From Aradus depressus (taxonomy: Eukaryota > Arthropoda > Insecta > Hemiptera > Aradidae): 64,000 nucleotides of DNA. A program made the position numbers and the translations under genes. Within the stretch, counting starts at the first letter, position 1; every line of letters starts with the position of its first letter. A model generated the notes under the pieces. That model did no database searches. It was not told the origin of the DNA and saw nothing but the letters and a program-made list of their open reading frames with translations. Of the stretch, positions 38,951-49,599 are shown piece after piece. Location: the NCBI GenBank assembly GCA_963662175.1, contig OY759217.1, positions 19,346,562-19,410,561 on the forward strand. Reading direction: 5' to 3'.

Positions 38951-39932
38951 ATTTATAGACGTGAAAACGTCTATTCGCTCGTTAAGCACAGTGATAGCCG
39001 GTCAAACTTTCTTGTGTTACAAAATACCGTCAGATTTCAATCGCTAATAACTAAGAAACTAATAACAACGGTTGAGGTCACAATGGATAGAGCATGTCTG
39101 TACGTGTTTGTTGTGCAGTGTTTGTTTTGCCTGTGACGTTATCGGGCTAGTGTGGGCGCTGGCGGATGGTTGTTGAGAATTAGCGTTGTGAAAAATTAGA
39201 AATTAGTGTAGCGTGATAACGCGTTTAGATTCGGGTGTCATTGTAAAGAGCTTGAAGAGCACTGAAAGGACTCAAAATGAAACAATAAAAATATTCGCCG
39301 AAATATATGTAAAAATCGGTATTAAATTGAAAATTGCAAAAAAATTAAAGACGTCTCATATGAATGGTAAATATGCGCGGAATTAACGAAAAAAGCGGAA
39401 AACGCAAATCAGAGGAAAGCTCACATCAAAAGGAATTTAAAAAACCTAAAAAGTCTAGTGCCGAGCAAATGCAAGAACTACGGCAGCATCGAAAAGAAAA
39501 TGAAAAATGATTTTATCCCGACGTTTTCACAGAAAATCTACGGCGTGGACCTTGACTACACCTTAACACTCGGATGGTGGCGCCGGATCTGGGAGAGCAA
39601 CCTTTAATGTGTTTGTAAATTAATTTGGGGCGCGCGGGTTGGCGGAGCCCTTCACCTATCTTGTATAGCGTAAACATTGAGTCCTTCATCCCAGCAACTA
39701 CAGAGCAGGTGGATTTGTCACCAAATTCTCCAATAATCGTGCCTTCAGCGTAGTGCCATCGTTTTTTCTGAAGGCTGGGAATTGAGATCCTCCGAAGACG
39801 AAGAGTAAGAAGTCAATTTAAGCGTGGATTACCTATTTGTGAAATTTAATTAAACCAAATTTCCCAAGTTTTTTAAAATCATTGAAGTTTAAAATTGCTA
39901 TAGTACTGAAAAATTTAAAAATTGGCATTTCC
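38951..39932. other. Unclassified, with a basic ORF fragment
   Basis: At 39434-39509 a short frame reads 'SSAEQMQELRQHRKENEK', reminiscent of the fragment at 6909. 'ttaacactcggatggtggcg' at 39563 is the complement (one mismatch) of 41206-41227. The segment 39590-39830 is less A+T-rich. No intact gene is seen. Confidence 0.4.
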
Positions 39933-40436
39933 ACGCTTCAATTATTCCATATTGAGTCGCATGTTATAAAGTTTTGTATTTTTTTAGCTAATTTTTTTAT
40001 TTTCTCAGTTACGGTTTTTATTATATTGTTAATTATTTGTTCCTAATATTTCTAGTTTTAAGTTAAATAACCAGAGATATTTGTAAAAGACATGAAAGAC
40101 ACGCTTCAATTATTCCATATTGAGTCGCATGTTATAAAGTTTTGTATTTTTTTAGCTAATTTTTTTATTTTCTCAGTTACGGTTTTTATTATATTGTTAA
40201 TTATTTGTTCCTAATATTTCTAGTTTTAAGTTAAATAACCAGAGATATTTGTAAAAGACATGAAAGACACGCTTCAATTATTCCATATTGAGTCGCATGT
40301 TATAAAGTTTTGTATTTTTTTAGCTAATTTTTTTATTTTCTCAGTTACGGTTTTTATTATATTGTTAATTATTTGTTCCTAATATTTCTAGTTTTAAGTT
40401 AAATAACCAGAGATATTTGTAAAAGACATGAAAATT
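39933..40436 (+). repeat. Tandem triplication, 168-bp unit
   Basis: Three consecutive copies start at 39933, 40101 and 40269, each beginning 'acgcttcaattattccat'. I saw no differences between copies other than the last bases of the third, so the duplication is recent. Confidence 0.95.
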
Positions 40437-40636
40437 ATGTGATAACAATTATTTAGTCAATTTTAGTGCTAAGTTGAGTTACCAAACAAAGATTATTGTG
40501 AAAGACTGGTAAATATTGTGTGATATCACTAATAATTGAATAACTCCCTGTACCTGTTTCCTTTAGCACCCTAGTATTATTTTGTACCATTTCATTGCAA
40601 TGTAAGACTCCATCCAGTGTACATGCCTTCTCCCCA

Positions 40637-41033
40637 ACCCTGCTTATTCATAGTAAGTCATTTTAATGTTTACTCTTTATTATGTTCCACCTATTTGTCT
40701 ATTTCCATTATTAATGTTTATGTTTAGTAATGTATTCATATTTAATTTTAATGTTTAATAATTATTCATAGTAAGTCTGTTTCAATTTTCAACTTCTTAT
40801 AGTGTATTTTTAACGTTCAGTAATGTTTATCAAAAAAATTTTTTTTTTTTTTTTTTTTTTTGTTTATTTTTGATTCTAATCTTGATTTCTCCCCCATGTT
40901 TGTAGGCCCTGATGATGATATAAAATATATCGAAACGTTGGCATCTGAATAGTGTTTTTTTTTTTTCCATCTTTGACTGACCCTCAATACTCCTACAATT
41001 AGAATCCCCAGTCGCTAATCAACATCTACTAAT
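40637..41033 (+). repeat. Hammerhead-carrying repeat family 2, copy 2
   Basis: Matches 18592-19022 in the same orientation, with a T-run at 40841-40861 and small deletions. Confidence 0.8.
40905..40943 (+). ncRNA. Hammerhead-like motif, family 2, copy 2
   Basis: CTGATGA (40909-40915), T, stem II GATATA-AAA-TATATC, GAAA, ACGT palindrome (40935-40938), predicted cleavage after T40939, stem I GCC with GGC. It is identical to copy 1 across the motif; only downstream bases differ. Confidence 0.6.
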
Positions 41034-41039
41034 AATTGA

Positions 41040-41734
41040 GTTTTTTTTTTAACTTTATAAATGTTTATATTAAAAGTTTTATTACACCATATTTTGTGTG
41101 TCATTCTTTCTTCACAAAAACAAAATTACCAATATTTTTAATTAAACCGCTGATTTTTGAGTGACAGACCACAGACCCAACGCCACCAAGTGTGTGACAC
41201 TAATGGGCGCCACCATCGGAGTGTTAATGTTTTTTTATTTTGCTTCAACTTTAAAAAATATCCCATAAAAATATTAATCTCTGCATGCAACAATAATTTT
41301 AGCTTATTGTGTACAAAAGCAATTGTCTTGGACCACAAATATGAGTTATAGTATAAAATACAGGAAGCTTTTAGTTGGGGAATATAACCTATCTATTTTC
41401 TGGCTGATAACAGGGTGAAATATTAAGCAAAACACAAATTTATCATTCCCATAACTTGCGTTGCCTATAAATTATAGGAACTGAAAGCTTTTCATGGCTA
41501 GAACAATATCGTATGGGGAGACGAAGAGAGATAAACTAGTTTTGCGCTGACTAGCACATAACTATCAAATATGTTCCTCTTGGACGGACTGTCTGAGGCG
41601 AGAAGGTTTCTAGTCCTTATTATTACTTTATTATACCTTTAGTATAAGGAATTTTTGTACTCTTCAAAAAATATGAGTTCTAACGGAATTTCACGTTTCA
41701 AGGTTCACTGAACATATTTTCATGATGGTGTTTG
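41040..41734. other. No gene recognised
   Basis: A+T-rich; contains the right partner (41206-41227) of a 22-base inverted repeat with 39563-39584. Frames are short and overlap on both strands. Confidence 0.4.
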
Positions 41735-41736
41735 GA

Positions 41737-42048
41737 TGGTTGGTTTTGTGACTCATGCCGGGGCTTTAACTATAAGGTCATATCGCCCACTACTAGAGCG
41801 CTCTTTCGATGCTCTAGTGAACATGAGCCCGACTCTACTATGGGTGTCATAAATTTTTATTAACGTAGGGTAGGGACGAGTACCTGTAATCGTACAGACT
41901 CGGGACCATTAACGTTCCATCTGAAGGATGGGGGAGTTTCAGGTTTTTTTTTTACCTCCCAAATAATAAACCTAAGGGCCTAAGCCGGGTTTCGAACCCG
42001 CAATCTTGAGTTTAGTAGGGCCAGCACGCTACTTCTGAGCTACTGGAT
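41737..42048 (-). mobile_element. tRNA-derived SINE, old copy
   Basis: Minus-strand copy with 'gtgactcatgccggggcttt', 'tagagcgctctttcg', 'gactcgggaccatt', 'gggtttcgaacccgc' (B box) and a damaged A-box end 'tctgagctactgg'. Many substitutions. Confidence 0.85.
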
Positions 42049-42554
42049 TCAAAGAACTTTGAATTGGAGATGATGTCAGATGTGCTAACTTAAAATGACA
42101 CCTAGACACCCGTTTTTTTAAAATGTTTGCTTTGTATACACAAAAACTGTTAGTCCTATCGAAAAAAGTGGAACTTTTTTCATACCATACGTAATATAAC
42201 AAGGTCGAAACAACAGAATTTGTGATTTTTCTTTGTAATTTGCGAAAATCCAAAGTTATGCTTGAGTTGCAGTAAATTGTTCCGACGGTCCTTTTCTCAG
42301 ACTTTTTTTCTTACCTTTAGATACCACATCCTACTATAGACTTTCTCACTATTTTTCCAAAATCGGGTTTTTTGTTTATTTTAATTAATTTATTATTATT
42401 ATTTTTTTTTGTATCTATGGCTTTTAAGAAGTGGGGAAGGGCATTGCGTTGATGAGTTTATCCTTTATTTTTTTCGTAAAGAGAAGAACAATGTTTAATT
42501 ATTCGAAATTCTTTTTTCCTCTCTGGAAAAACTACATAAGACCAGTAACAACTA
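42049..42554. other. No gene recognised
   Basis: A 74-codon minus-strand frame at its left has no known motif. Otherwise A+T-rich, with 'aagtggggaaggg' echoing 12789 in reverse. Confidence 0.4.
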
Positions 42555-42613
42555 TCTGAAATGGCTGCTCAGAGAAGGACCGATCAACTACATGACTGCT
42601 ATTTATCGTGCTC

Positions 42614-43147
42614 TTAGTACAGTTGCCTATCAGAGGAATGTGATCTTAGTAGTAACTGATTCTCGGCATAGAAGGAAACGAAATGGTAGACAAGGCAGCC
42701 CGACTTGCCGCCCGAGACCAACAGAGTGCCGTTGCCATACCATGGACTGACACCAAACCCAAGATGAGGGATTAGTAGTGGAACAATGGGAGACATCCTG
42801 GAACAACGAGAGATGTAACAAGTTGAGGATGATAAAGGACACCATGAGACCCTGGAAGAGCAGCCAAAGGGACAGAAGAAGGGAGGAGGTGGTGATCTGC
42901 CGCCTCCGTATCGGCCACACTCGGCTCACCCACGGACATCTCATGGTCCGGGAACCACCCCCACTCTGTTCAACGTGCATCCAGCCACAAAGGTCCAGCA
43001 TTTGTTACTGTATTGTCGCCGTTACTCAGCCGTGAGAACCCGTTATAAACTTCCCTCCTCCCTGCCATTACTGTTAGAAAATTCTCCCAAAACCCTCACT
43101 AAACTCCTGAAGTTTCTCGTACACACCGCAGTCATAAACCGACTTTA
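42614..43147 (+). pseudogene. LINE ORF2 RNase H end and C-terminal tail
   Basis: Frames read 'GIEGNEMVDKAARLAA' (the last catalytic region of an RNase H-like domain), 'QSAVAIPWTDTKPKMRD', then a stop at about 42773-42775 and on with 'VVEQWETSWNNERCNKLR' and 'ICRLRIGHTRLTHGHLM'. 'PPLCSTC' begins a Cys/His cluster, continued after a frame change as 'VQHLLLYCRRYSAVRTRY' and 'LLKFLVHTAVINRL'. RNase H plus 'CRLRIGHTRLTHxxLM' is typical of I-group/Jockey-superfamily LINEs. It is broken by the stop and at least one frameshift. Confidence 0.75.
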
Positions 43148-43189
43148 ACGATTTTTTCAATTAATTTTTAATGTACTCAGTACCTATAT

Positions 43190-43566
43190 CAAGCGATAAA
43201 TTGCCTGCGGGTGGCCTGGGGCGCGTGTGCCGGTCCGGTTGGGGGACTTGGGGGGCACCGTCGGGCTCTCTGGACTGAAGCAGTCCCGGGCTTGGAGGGT
43301 GTGGTCGGCTGCAGGAACGAGCACACCCTCTCTATCAGGCCTCGCTGTTCTTCCTTCAAAATGCCTGCCAGATGGCTTACTGCGTAGAGAGGCCTGGTTG
43401 TGCCTCCCTTTGTCCCCTGGTCTGGCCGCGCTGCTCGCTGGGGCCCCTTCTTTCTGCCTGGCTTCTCCGTCTCGCACCTCTTGGTTCCCTGGTGAAAAGC
43501 CTGACCCTGACATAAAGATCGCTGTACCGGGCACTTCGCCCCTGACCCTTCGCGGTTGAAATGCCC
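43190..43566 (+). mobile_element. G+C-rich LINE 3' segment
   Basis: Strongly G+C-rich against its surroundings; frames are open on both strands for 110-180 codons because stops are rare, not because of coding. It shares about 50 bp with 31468-31520. Confidence 0.6.
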
Positions 43567-43784
43567 TCTGAAATGGCTGCTCAGAGAAGGGTCGATATCG
43601 ATAAGTATTTCTGCCAATTTTCAAGTTGTTAGATACGGACTTGAGAACACCACTCCCTAAGTTTATTTTCAACTTGACTCCACTCCAATACAGTCCAAAA
43701 CAGAATAATTGATGCACCAACAAAATCTCATTGAATAATAAAGTAACATTTTGTAATGTATACAGTTATGAAAAACAAATATTT

Positions 43785-43885
43785 GACTTAGCGGTGAAGC
43801 TTAACAGCCATGAATTCCTGTTTCAATGTTTCTCTCAGTGAACGCGATAACTCCAGGTAGAATGAATGCATTGATATTTATATTT
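43785..43885 (-). repeat. Dispersed repeat R, fragment
   Basis: 'gtgaacgcgataactccagg' and 'agaatgaatgcattgatatt' are internal modules of repeat R on the minus strand. Confidence 0.6.
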
Positions 43886-44261
43886 TTTGTATGCTATATG
43901 AATAAGTATTCTTATATAAATGATAAAATGAATTTATTAAGTGCAATTTCCAGAATATCAGCCAGTGTACTTTTTTACTATGATGCTAACTTGTCTCTTA
44001 AATAAATTATATTAAAAGTGCCCTCTAATGCTTATATATTCTATTTATGCATGAGGTTATATTATAACCCGATATCAATACATATTTTAATTAGTATTAG
44101 ACCATTACACTGTACAAACAATTAACTTGGCATTGTCCGAAGAATATTGCGATATCAGCCTTTTTGTGTGTTTTCAGGAAATTTTTGAGTTAATCTACTG
44201 CTGTGAATACTTATATTAAATATGTTACATATACTTGAAACTTATATTAAATATGTAGGGG
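43886..44261. other. No feature recognised
   Basis: A+T-rich, no frame, no repeat match noticed. Confidence 0.4.
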
Positions 44262-44515
44262 CGCAGGATCGTGGGTTCGAAACCCGGCCGAGGGCCTTAG
44301 TTTATTTTATCTGGGAGGTAAAATAAACTTAAGCAAGCCGTCCTTCGGATGGGATGTTAAGCGATGATCCCGAGCCTGTATGATGTCAAATACTCGTTAA
44401 AGACCCCTGCCCTAGATGAATAAAAATTTTTTCTCACAGTAGAGTTGGGCTCATGTTCACCAGAGTGACGAAAGAGCGCTCTGGTAGCAGGCGATATGAC
44501 CTCGTAGTTAAAGGG
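44262..44515 (+). mobile_element. tRNA-derived SINE, 5'-deleted head
   Basis: Begins 'ggggcgcaggatcgtgggtt', so the A box region is deleted while the B box 'gggttcgaaaccc' is intact. The body is well preserved up to 'atgacctcgtagttaaag', and the final tail is missing. Confidence 0.85.
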
Positions 44516-44642
44516 ATAAACCTTATCCCTCCGAGATAATTCAGCATATACTCATAAAAAGAAGGTAAAACTGGAGAAAAAGTTCAGAAGAAGAGAGTTA
44601 ATAAACTATAATTTTTATAAATTTTTATTTACTTAATTAAAT

Positions 44643-44905
44643 TCCCTGGCGCTAGGATCCCTGTAGAAGCTGGGCCTTTTTTACGATTTTCCGCCATTCT
44701 TCTCTATCCTCAGTCTGTTGTCCTCCACCTTCTCACATCCCGTTCAGAGGTTGACGTCCACGTCCTCCCGCCAACGCAAGCTCCAGTATTCAGATGTCCC
44801 AGCTGTCGCAGGCGCCATTGTTTTACAAAGGCCCCCAGGTCTGGGCTCTTGTACAGGTTCCTCAGGAGTAGGGCGGTATATCTTCCTCAATACATTCTAC
44901 TCCCA
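44643..44905 (-). pseudogene. RTE-like LINE ORF2 C-terminal remnant
   Basis: The minus strand reads 'NLYKSPDLGAFVKQWRL', 'RQLGHLNTGACVGGRTW' and, in another frame, 'TEDREEWRKIVKKAQLLQGS' followed by a stop. 'LYxSPDIxxFVKxxRLRxLGH' and 'DRxxWRxIVxxA' are the standard ending of RTE-type reverse transcriptases. At least one frameshift lies between them. Confidence 0.65.
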
Positions 44906-45384
44906 AGTATTGAGAAAGGTTCAACTATGTACTCTTACTTAAAGGAAATAGGTCTATTTAAAAAAATAATGACTAAAAAAATTCATTTTTTCTTGTATTT
45001 TTCAAACCTTTTCATCAAGATCCATTTAACAGTAAGTGACAAAAAATAAAATTTATTTAGATTTGAATAAGGAAATGAGTCTTTGTTTGCCAACTTTGGT
45101 CTGACCACTACGTCGAGGATAGTCGGATTGCTCCCCTAGGAAATTATTCTCTTTTTCCTTTGGCTTTTTTAACAATAATACCAAATAGGGTTAGGAGTCA
45201 GCAGTATTTTCTCAAACTCTTTCTGTATTCCGCCAGTTCCCTGCCTCCTTGATTCCACTTCTCATTCTTTCATTCTTCTATTCCTTCACTTCGCTTTGAT
45301 GTTAGTTATTTCCCTGAGGGCTTAAATGTACCTTTTTATCCAAACCCTTTTGGTCTTTAGACCGCAAAACAAAAAAACCTTAAA
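44906..45384. other. No gene recognised
   Basis: A+T-rich then T/C-rich, with no recognisable frame. Confidence 0.4.
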
Positions 45385-45870
45385 AAGAGTCGTTGGTGAA
45401 TCACCGCCCCAGAACGAGTTAATCATATAAGTTTTTGCTCTCTCACTAAAACCAATAGACTGTTTGGCCTAAAAATCCATAGTTTTATATATAATTATAA
45501 TAATAGCCTTTTTATTTGCTTCCTAAGGTTCACAATAATAATAATAATAAATATACATCTATACAAATTGGAAACTAGGCCCATCATTGGGCAAAGGCCT
45601 CTCCCATTTTATTTATATATATTTACATAGTAGGTTCAGAAACCTCATATTGTCGTTATATTCAATACATCGGTAGTTATTGGGTTTTTTGTCCCCCTCT
45701 GAACTCCCCCTTCCCTTCGGCTGGTAACACTGAAAGAAATATAGGAAATTTATGTAATCTGTCAATATTCTATGTTGAGTTTCGTCGGAATTTCATGTTT
45801 TTCGACCTGATTTCAAATAATTTAAAAAAATGTCTGTCTGTGTGTCTGTGAACAAGATAACTTCTAGCAA
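45385..45870. repeat. Dispersed repeat R, plus-strand 5' half and minus-strand 3' end
   Basis: 'gtcgttggtgaatcaccgcc' to 'atagactgtttggcc' is the 5' end. After a (taa)n stretch and 'attgggcaaaggcctctccc' the modules resume, then a minus-strand terminus ('atgtaatctgtcaatattct', 'gttgagtttcgtcggaattt'). Confidence 0.7.
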
Positions 45871-46116
45871 AAGTTTGCTACGGTGGCAGAAAAGAATGGG
45901 CCAACCATTTTTTTTATGGCAAACCTATGTCACTTAGTATCTTATAAATTTCGAAACCACATCGATCATATGTTATAAATAAGTAGTATTTTGTGGACTT
46001 ATTTCTGTATATTCCTAATTTCGTTTTATTCAGAAAAAAATTCATTAATACTGCTCATAACAAAATGTTGAAGTAATAGAAATAAAAGACGTTGTCTTCC
46101 CACTGTTTTATTTTAC

Positions 46117-46158
46117 ACCAGAACAGGTTTTCGACGCAGCAGCGTCATCATCAGTAGT
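46117..46158 (-). ncRNA. Hammerhead-like motif, family 4, left arm
   Basis: On the minus strand: stem I ACTA, CTGATGA, T, perfect stem II GACGC-TGCT-GCGTC, GAAA, AACCTGTT (one change from the palindrome), predicted cleavage base C, stem I partner TGGT. Compared with the right arm, stem I has C to T, which keeps a G-T pair. Confidence 0.65.
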
Positions 46159-46458
46159 TCATCTATCATAGAATAACAAAATATACAAATAATAAAAAGT
46201 ATAAATAATTCTTTAAGCATCAGGGTACAGAGTACGAAAATAAAATTATAAAATTAACTTACCCCACCCACACAGCACAGCGGTTAGAACTGGCATAGCT
46301 CTAAGGGGAGCGTCTATGCCAGTTGCCTTCTAACCGCTGTGCTGTGTGGGTGGGGTAAGTTAATTTTATAATTTTATTTTCTTACTCTGTACCCTGATGC
46401 TTTAAGAGTTATTTATACTTTTTATTATTTGTATATTTTGTTATTCTATGATAGATGA

Positions 46459-46500
46459 ACCACTGATGATGACGCTGTTGCGTCGAAAACCGGTTCTGGT
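46459..46500 (+). ncRNA. Hammerhead-like motif, family 4, right arm
   Basis: The best motif in the window: stem I ACCA (46459-46462), CTGATGA (46463-46469), T, perfect stem II GACGC-TGTT-GCGTC (46471-46484), GAAA (46485-46488), perfect palindrome AACCGGTT (46488-46495), predicted cleavage after C46496, stem I partner TGGT (46497-46500). All canonical core residues are present apart from the extra T before stem II. Confidence 0.7.
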
Positions 46501-46543
46501 CTAAAATAAAACAGTGGGAAGACAACGTCTTTTATTTCTATTA

Positions 46544-47114
46544 GAAATCTCGTCCCACAACATCTTACTATCACATATGAAATGTTTTTTTTTTTTTTTA
46601 ATTTTCCACCAATTTACTTCTTGGCGGTTAGATCCTTTTGCATTTCAACTCTTCAAAGAAATGTTTCTTGTTTTCTTCAGAATTTCATTTCATATCAGAT
46701 CTTTTTGGATATACACCCAGTGTATAATTTACATCTTGTTGGAAAATTGATTCCGCTAAATTATGGTAAGGAAAAAAAATAAAATTCATATTTTTGTAAT
46801 GTTAGCTAACGAGTGACTGAAATCTGACAATAGAGAGTGGTTGAAAAGAGAGACTGGTTCGGTTTTTGACTGATAAGAGAGTGGTGAATTGTGACATTTA
46901 TTTATGAGAGGCCAACTTACCATTTAACCGTCTCATTCTTCATCACAGCCTGCCTTCTCACAAACCCACCTCCTCCCCCCTCCTCCATTTCTCACTTTCT
47001 CTCTTTGAGAAAGTACGGGGATAAGCACGGAATGAATGACACCTATAACTCTTGCTGAAGGTACACCTACACTGAGAAAAAAAACATGGCCAAATCTGGG
47101 CGATTCAACTATTA
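46544..47114. other. No gene recognised
   Basis: T-rich at the left, then mixed. Frames near 46514-46782 are overlapping and Phe-rich because of T-runs. Confidence 0.4.
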
Positions 47115-47800
47115 AAACAAATTAAAAAATAGTCGTCGGTCAATCACAGATAATATACTTCTCCAGAACGAATTAATCAATTAATTTTTCATCCTCCCCT
47201 CTCCAAAACGCTGCGCTAACACTCAACAGTTGACTTACATAGCGGCTCCTAAATCCTCACTCTAAATTTAGGGTCGATAAATTCATTACATTAGTTATTA
47301 GGGTTTTTAAAATGAGCTCACTTACCTTCAGCCGATATCGTTGAAACATGGCTGCTTATGTCCTCATTGGGTTCTGACTTCAAATATGGAATTTCATGAC
47401 GATACATTCATTACATTGCCGATTCCGCTAAAAATTAATAAGTATCGTTTTTACGGGGTTTTGAATTCACACATGAAATTTTGTATCGATACATTCATTT
47501 TATCGGCAGTTATTAGACTTTTTCTGTTAAGCCTCCCCCCTAATTCCCCTTCCCTTCAGTTGATTCGGCTAGAAATCAATAGGTGTCGTCGTTAGAGGTT
47601 TCTGGATTCACATATAAAATTTCTTGTTGATTCATTTATCCTATCGGGAATAATCGTGTTCACAGACACACCCACTGACAGAGATATTTTTTAATTTCAT
47701 TTGGAATCTGGATGTCGAAAAATATGAAATTCCGTTGAAAACCCAATATGGAATTTTTACTTAATTTAACCTATACTTCGTATAGTTGGGAAAGTAACAA
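47115..47800 (+). repeat. Dispersed repeat R, longest copy, with repeated inner modules
   Basis: Runs from 'agtcgtcggtcaatcacaga' to 'tatacttcgtatagttggga'. Inner modules ('gatacattcattacatt', 'gatacattcattttatcgg', 'gattcatttatcctatcgg') occur three times, so length varies by module number in this family. Confidence 0.85.
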
Positions 47801-47849
47801 AGAACGTTAACATTTGTACTGTCTAATTCCATAAAAATATATGGATAAT

Positions 47850-48286
47850 TGAATAATATACATATATATTTTTTATATTTTTTTTATATATTGTTATAGT
47901 TACATTGTTTTGTTTTTTCTATATCTCGCACATTGGGACCTGATGATGGGATGTAAGAACGTCCCGAAACATCGTTGGGATAAAGACACTTCCGAAGAGT
48001 TTTTAAAAAAAATAGTTATATTAATTTTTATTAAATTGAAAAATGTCTCTGCTTATTATAAGTATCTTGTATTAATTTGTTTATAAACTCATATATTTTT
48101 AAGTATTTATTTGTTCAGTTTTTATTCATTCCATTTTACTTTTTTTAATAGTTTTGTTATTACTACTAATCATAGGTGTGTAAGACTCAAGTATTTATGA
48201 ATCTATATCTTAATGTATAAATTCTTTTGATGTATCCTATTACCATGTATTGGTTTAAAGGAAATAAACTTATTATTATTATTATT
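47850..48286 (+). repeat. Hammerhead-carrying repeat family 1, copy
   Basis: Uninterrupted copy ending in 'aggaaataaacttattatta'. At 48207-48225 it shows the empty target site of the LINE insertion found at 13517. Confidence 0.8.
47934..47985 (+). ncRNA. Hammerhead-like motif, family 1, best copy
   Basis: CTGATGA (47940-47946), T, perfect seven-pair stem II GGGATGT-AAGA-ACGTCCC (one G-T pair), GAAAC. Then ACATCGTT, where A-C can pair with G-T around ATC and T is the cleavage base. Stem I is only one clear pair, so this is the weakest family. Confidence 0.5.
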
Positions 48287-48583
48287 GAGATCAACTCTCG
48301 TCCTATGACATTTTCACAAGAGCTGAGAAAAACTACTAGAACTTCCCCAACTTGATTATCCGTGATGGTGGTTCGCCCAATAGATACTACGTGCCCCAGT
48401 CGTTGTAAGGCGACATAATCGGCTCGCTCCAACAGCTATGGAGCTAAGGGGCAACCAGTCGGAATCATGCGATACGATCAGTCCAACCGGTTGACTCTGC
48501 CCAGCACGCTCGGGGTTCCAAAGACCAAGCAGGAAGACAGGAAGAAAGAAAGACAAAGGAGTCACATGAATACCTTTATACAG
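48287..48583. other. No gene recognised
   Basis: Moderate G+C with overlapping frames on the minus strand, none with a known motif. It could be a fragment of an unidentified element. Confidence 0.35.
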
Positions 48584-49155
48584 TGAAACCTGTTCTAACG
48601 GACACCTCTAGATAGCGAATAACTCTATTAACGGAAAAAATGTCTACGGTCCCGGCAGCAGAGCACTCAAATCAATGCTTAATTTACCTCTCGATAACGG
48701 GCCCTCTCTTAACGGGCAGCGAACAGCAGGCTCTTGGTTTCTTGGAAACGTTCGCATTTCGCAAGATTTTATTCAGTTTGCATACATTGTCTCAAAACAG
48801 AATTCGGCTAACGCTCAAAAATAAAATAGAATAATTAAAGTTTATAATCGAGAAAAGACCAGCGTCATGAACATGGAAATGAAGAAACGAAAACGGCTTT
48901 CACAAAAAACACGGTAAGGGTTTTGAAATTGATCGTCATTGTTTTGAATGGTTTTGCCGAGTAAGTGCCAAAAATCTCCGTTTCTGGCTCTTTGATACAG
49001 GAAAAGGCATCCGAAGTAGCCGAAATGTCACTGTAGAACTGCAGAAAGATAAATGCTAATTTTCCTACAACTGATAATTCCTCATTCTTCATTGATTCTT
49101 CACAATTCTTTGTTGATAATTCGATGTTCAAGAAGAAGAGTTGAACCAGAGGCAC
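48584..49155 (+). pseudogene. Tigger/pogo-type element, 5' end and DNA-binding domain remnant
   Basis: The left edge 'cagtgaaacctgttctaacg' resembles pogo/Tigger inverted ends. From about 48871 the sequence reads 'MEMKKRKRLSQKTR', then 'FEIDRHCFEWFCRVSAKN' and, one frame over, 'VSGSLIQEKASEVAEMSL'. 'CFEWFxxxRAKNxPxSGxLIQEKAxExA' is the second helix-turn-helix of CENP-B/Tigger-type transposases. A stop follows the basic segment, a frameshift sits in the middle, and no catalytic domain follows. Confidence 0.6.
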
Positions 49156-49599
49156 TATATGTACAACAAAAAGTAAGAACTAACACTTCCTAAAACTGTC
49201 GATTCATATTCGAAGGAGACAATACTCTCAGTAAAAACCCTAAGATAAAAAGTTTTATATATGGTGGTAAAAGGTTTTATAGCGCTAAGCCAGCACTTGT
49301 GCGAGTGGAATCAACGCCACACGACTTTCATGAAAGTTTCTGGGAATGTTTAATCCAGGAAAGTTATTAAGCATTTGACAATATTTCAGTTTGTCGTTAA
49401 CTAATGTGAGCCTAAGGAAAAATAATTATTTTCCAATTTTTGTTTGCAAAAAATCAGTCAAGAGTATGTCAAATGTTCAAGCTTTCCTAAAATGCCTACT
49501 TAATACTCAGTCATTTATGAAATGTCGTCCTTGACAACTTTCCATCAAATATACACAAAGAAACTCAAGCACAGATAGACAGCATCGCGAAAATGATCA
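49156..49599. other. No feature recognised
   Basis: No frame or repeat match noticed. Confidence 0.4.

Larger units (their letters stand above)
42555..43596 (+). mobile_element. LINE 3' part flanked by a 30-base near-direct repeat
   Basis: The 30-base segments 42555-42584 and 43567-43596 differ at two positions. Between them lie a LINE ORF2 C-terminus and a G+C-rich segment of LINE 3' type that shares 'gggctctctggactgaag' with 31410-31714. Confidence 0.65.
46074..46543. repeat. 470-bp near-perfect palindrome carrying hammerhead family 4
   Basis: Arms of about 220 bp (46074-46298 and 46311-46543) are complementary with few differences, separated by about 12 bases. Each arm carries a hammerhead-like motif in outward transcription sense. 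Two family 4 terminal repeats head to head would give this. Transcribed through, it would form a very long hairpin RNA. Confidence 0.9.

Noticed and set aside
43184..43723. 179-, 142- and 110-codon frames on both strands
   Set aside because: The segment is a G+C-rich LINE 3' region shared in part with 31410-31714. Rare stops explain the open frames.
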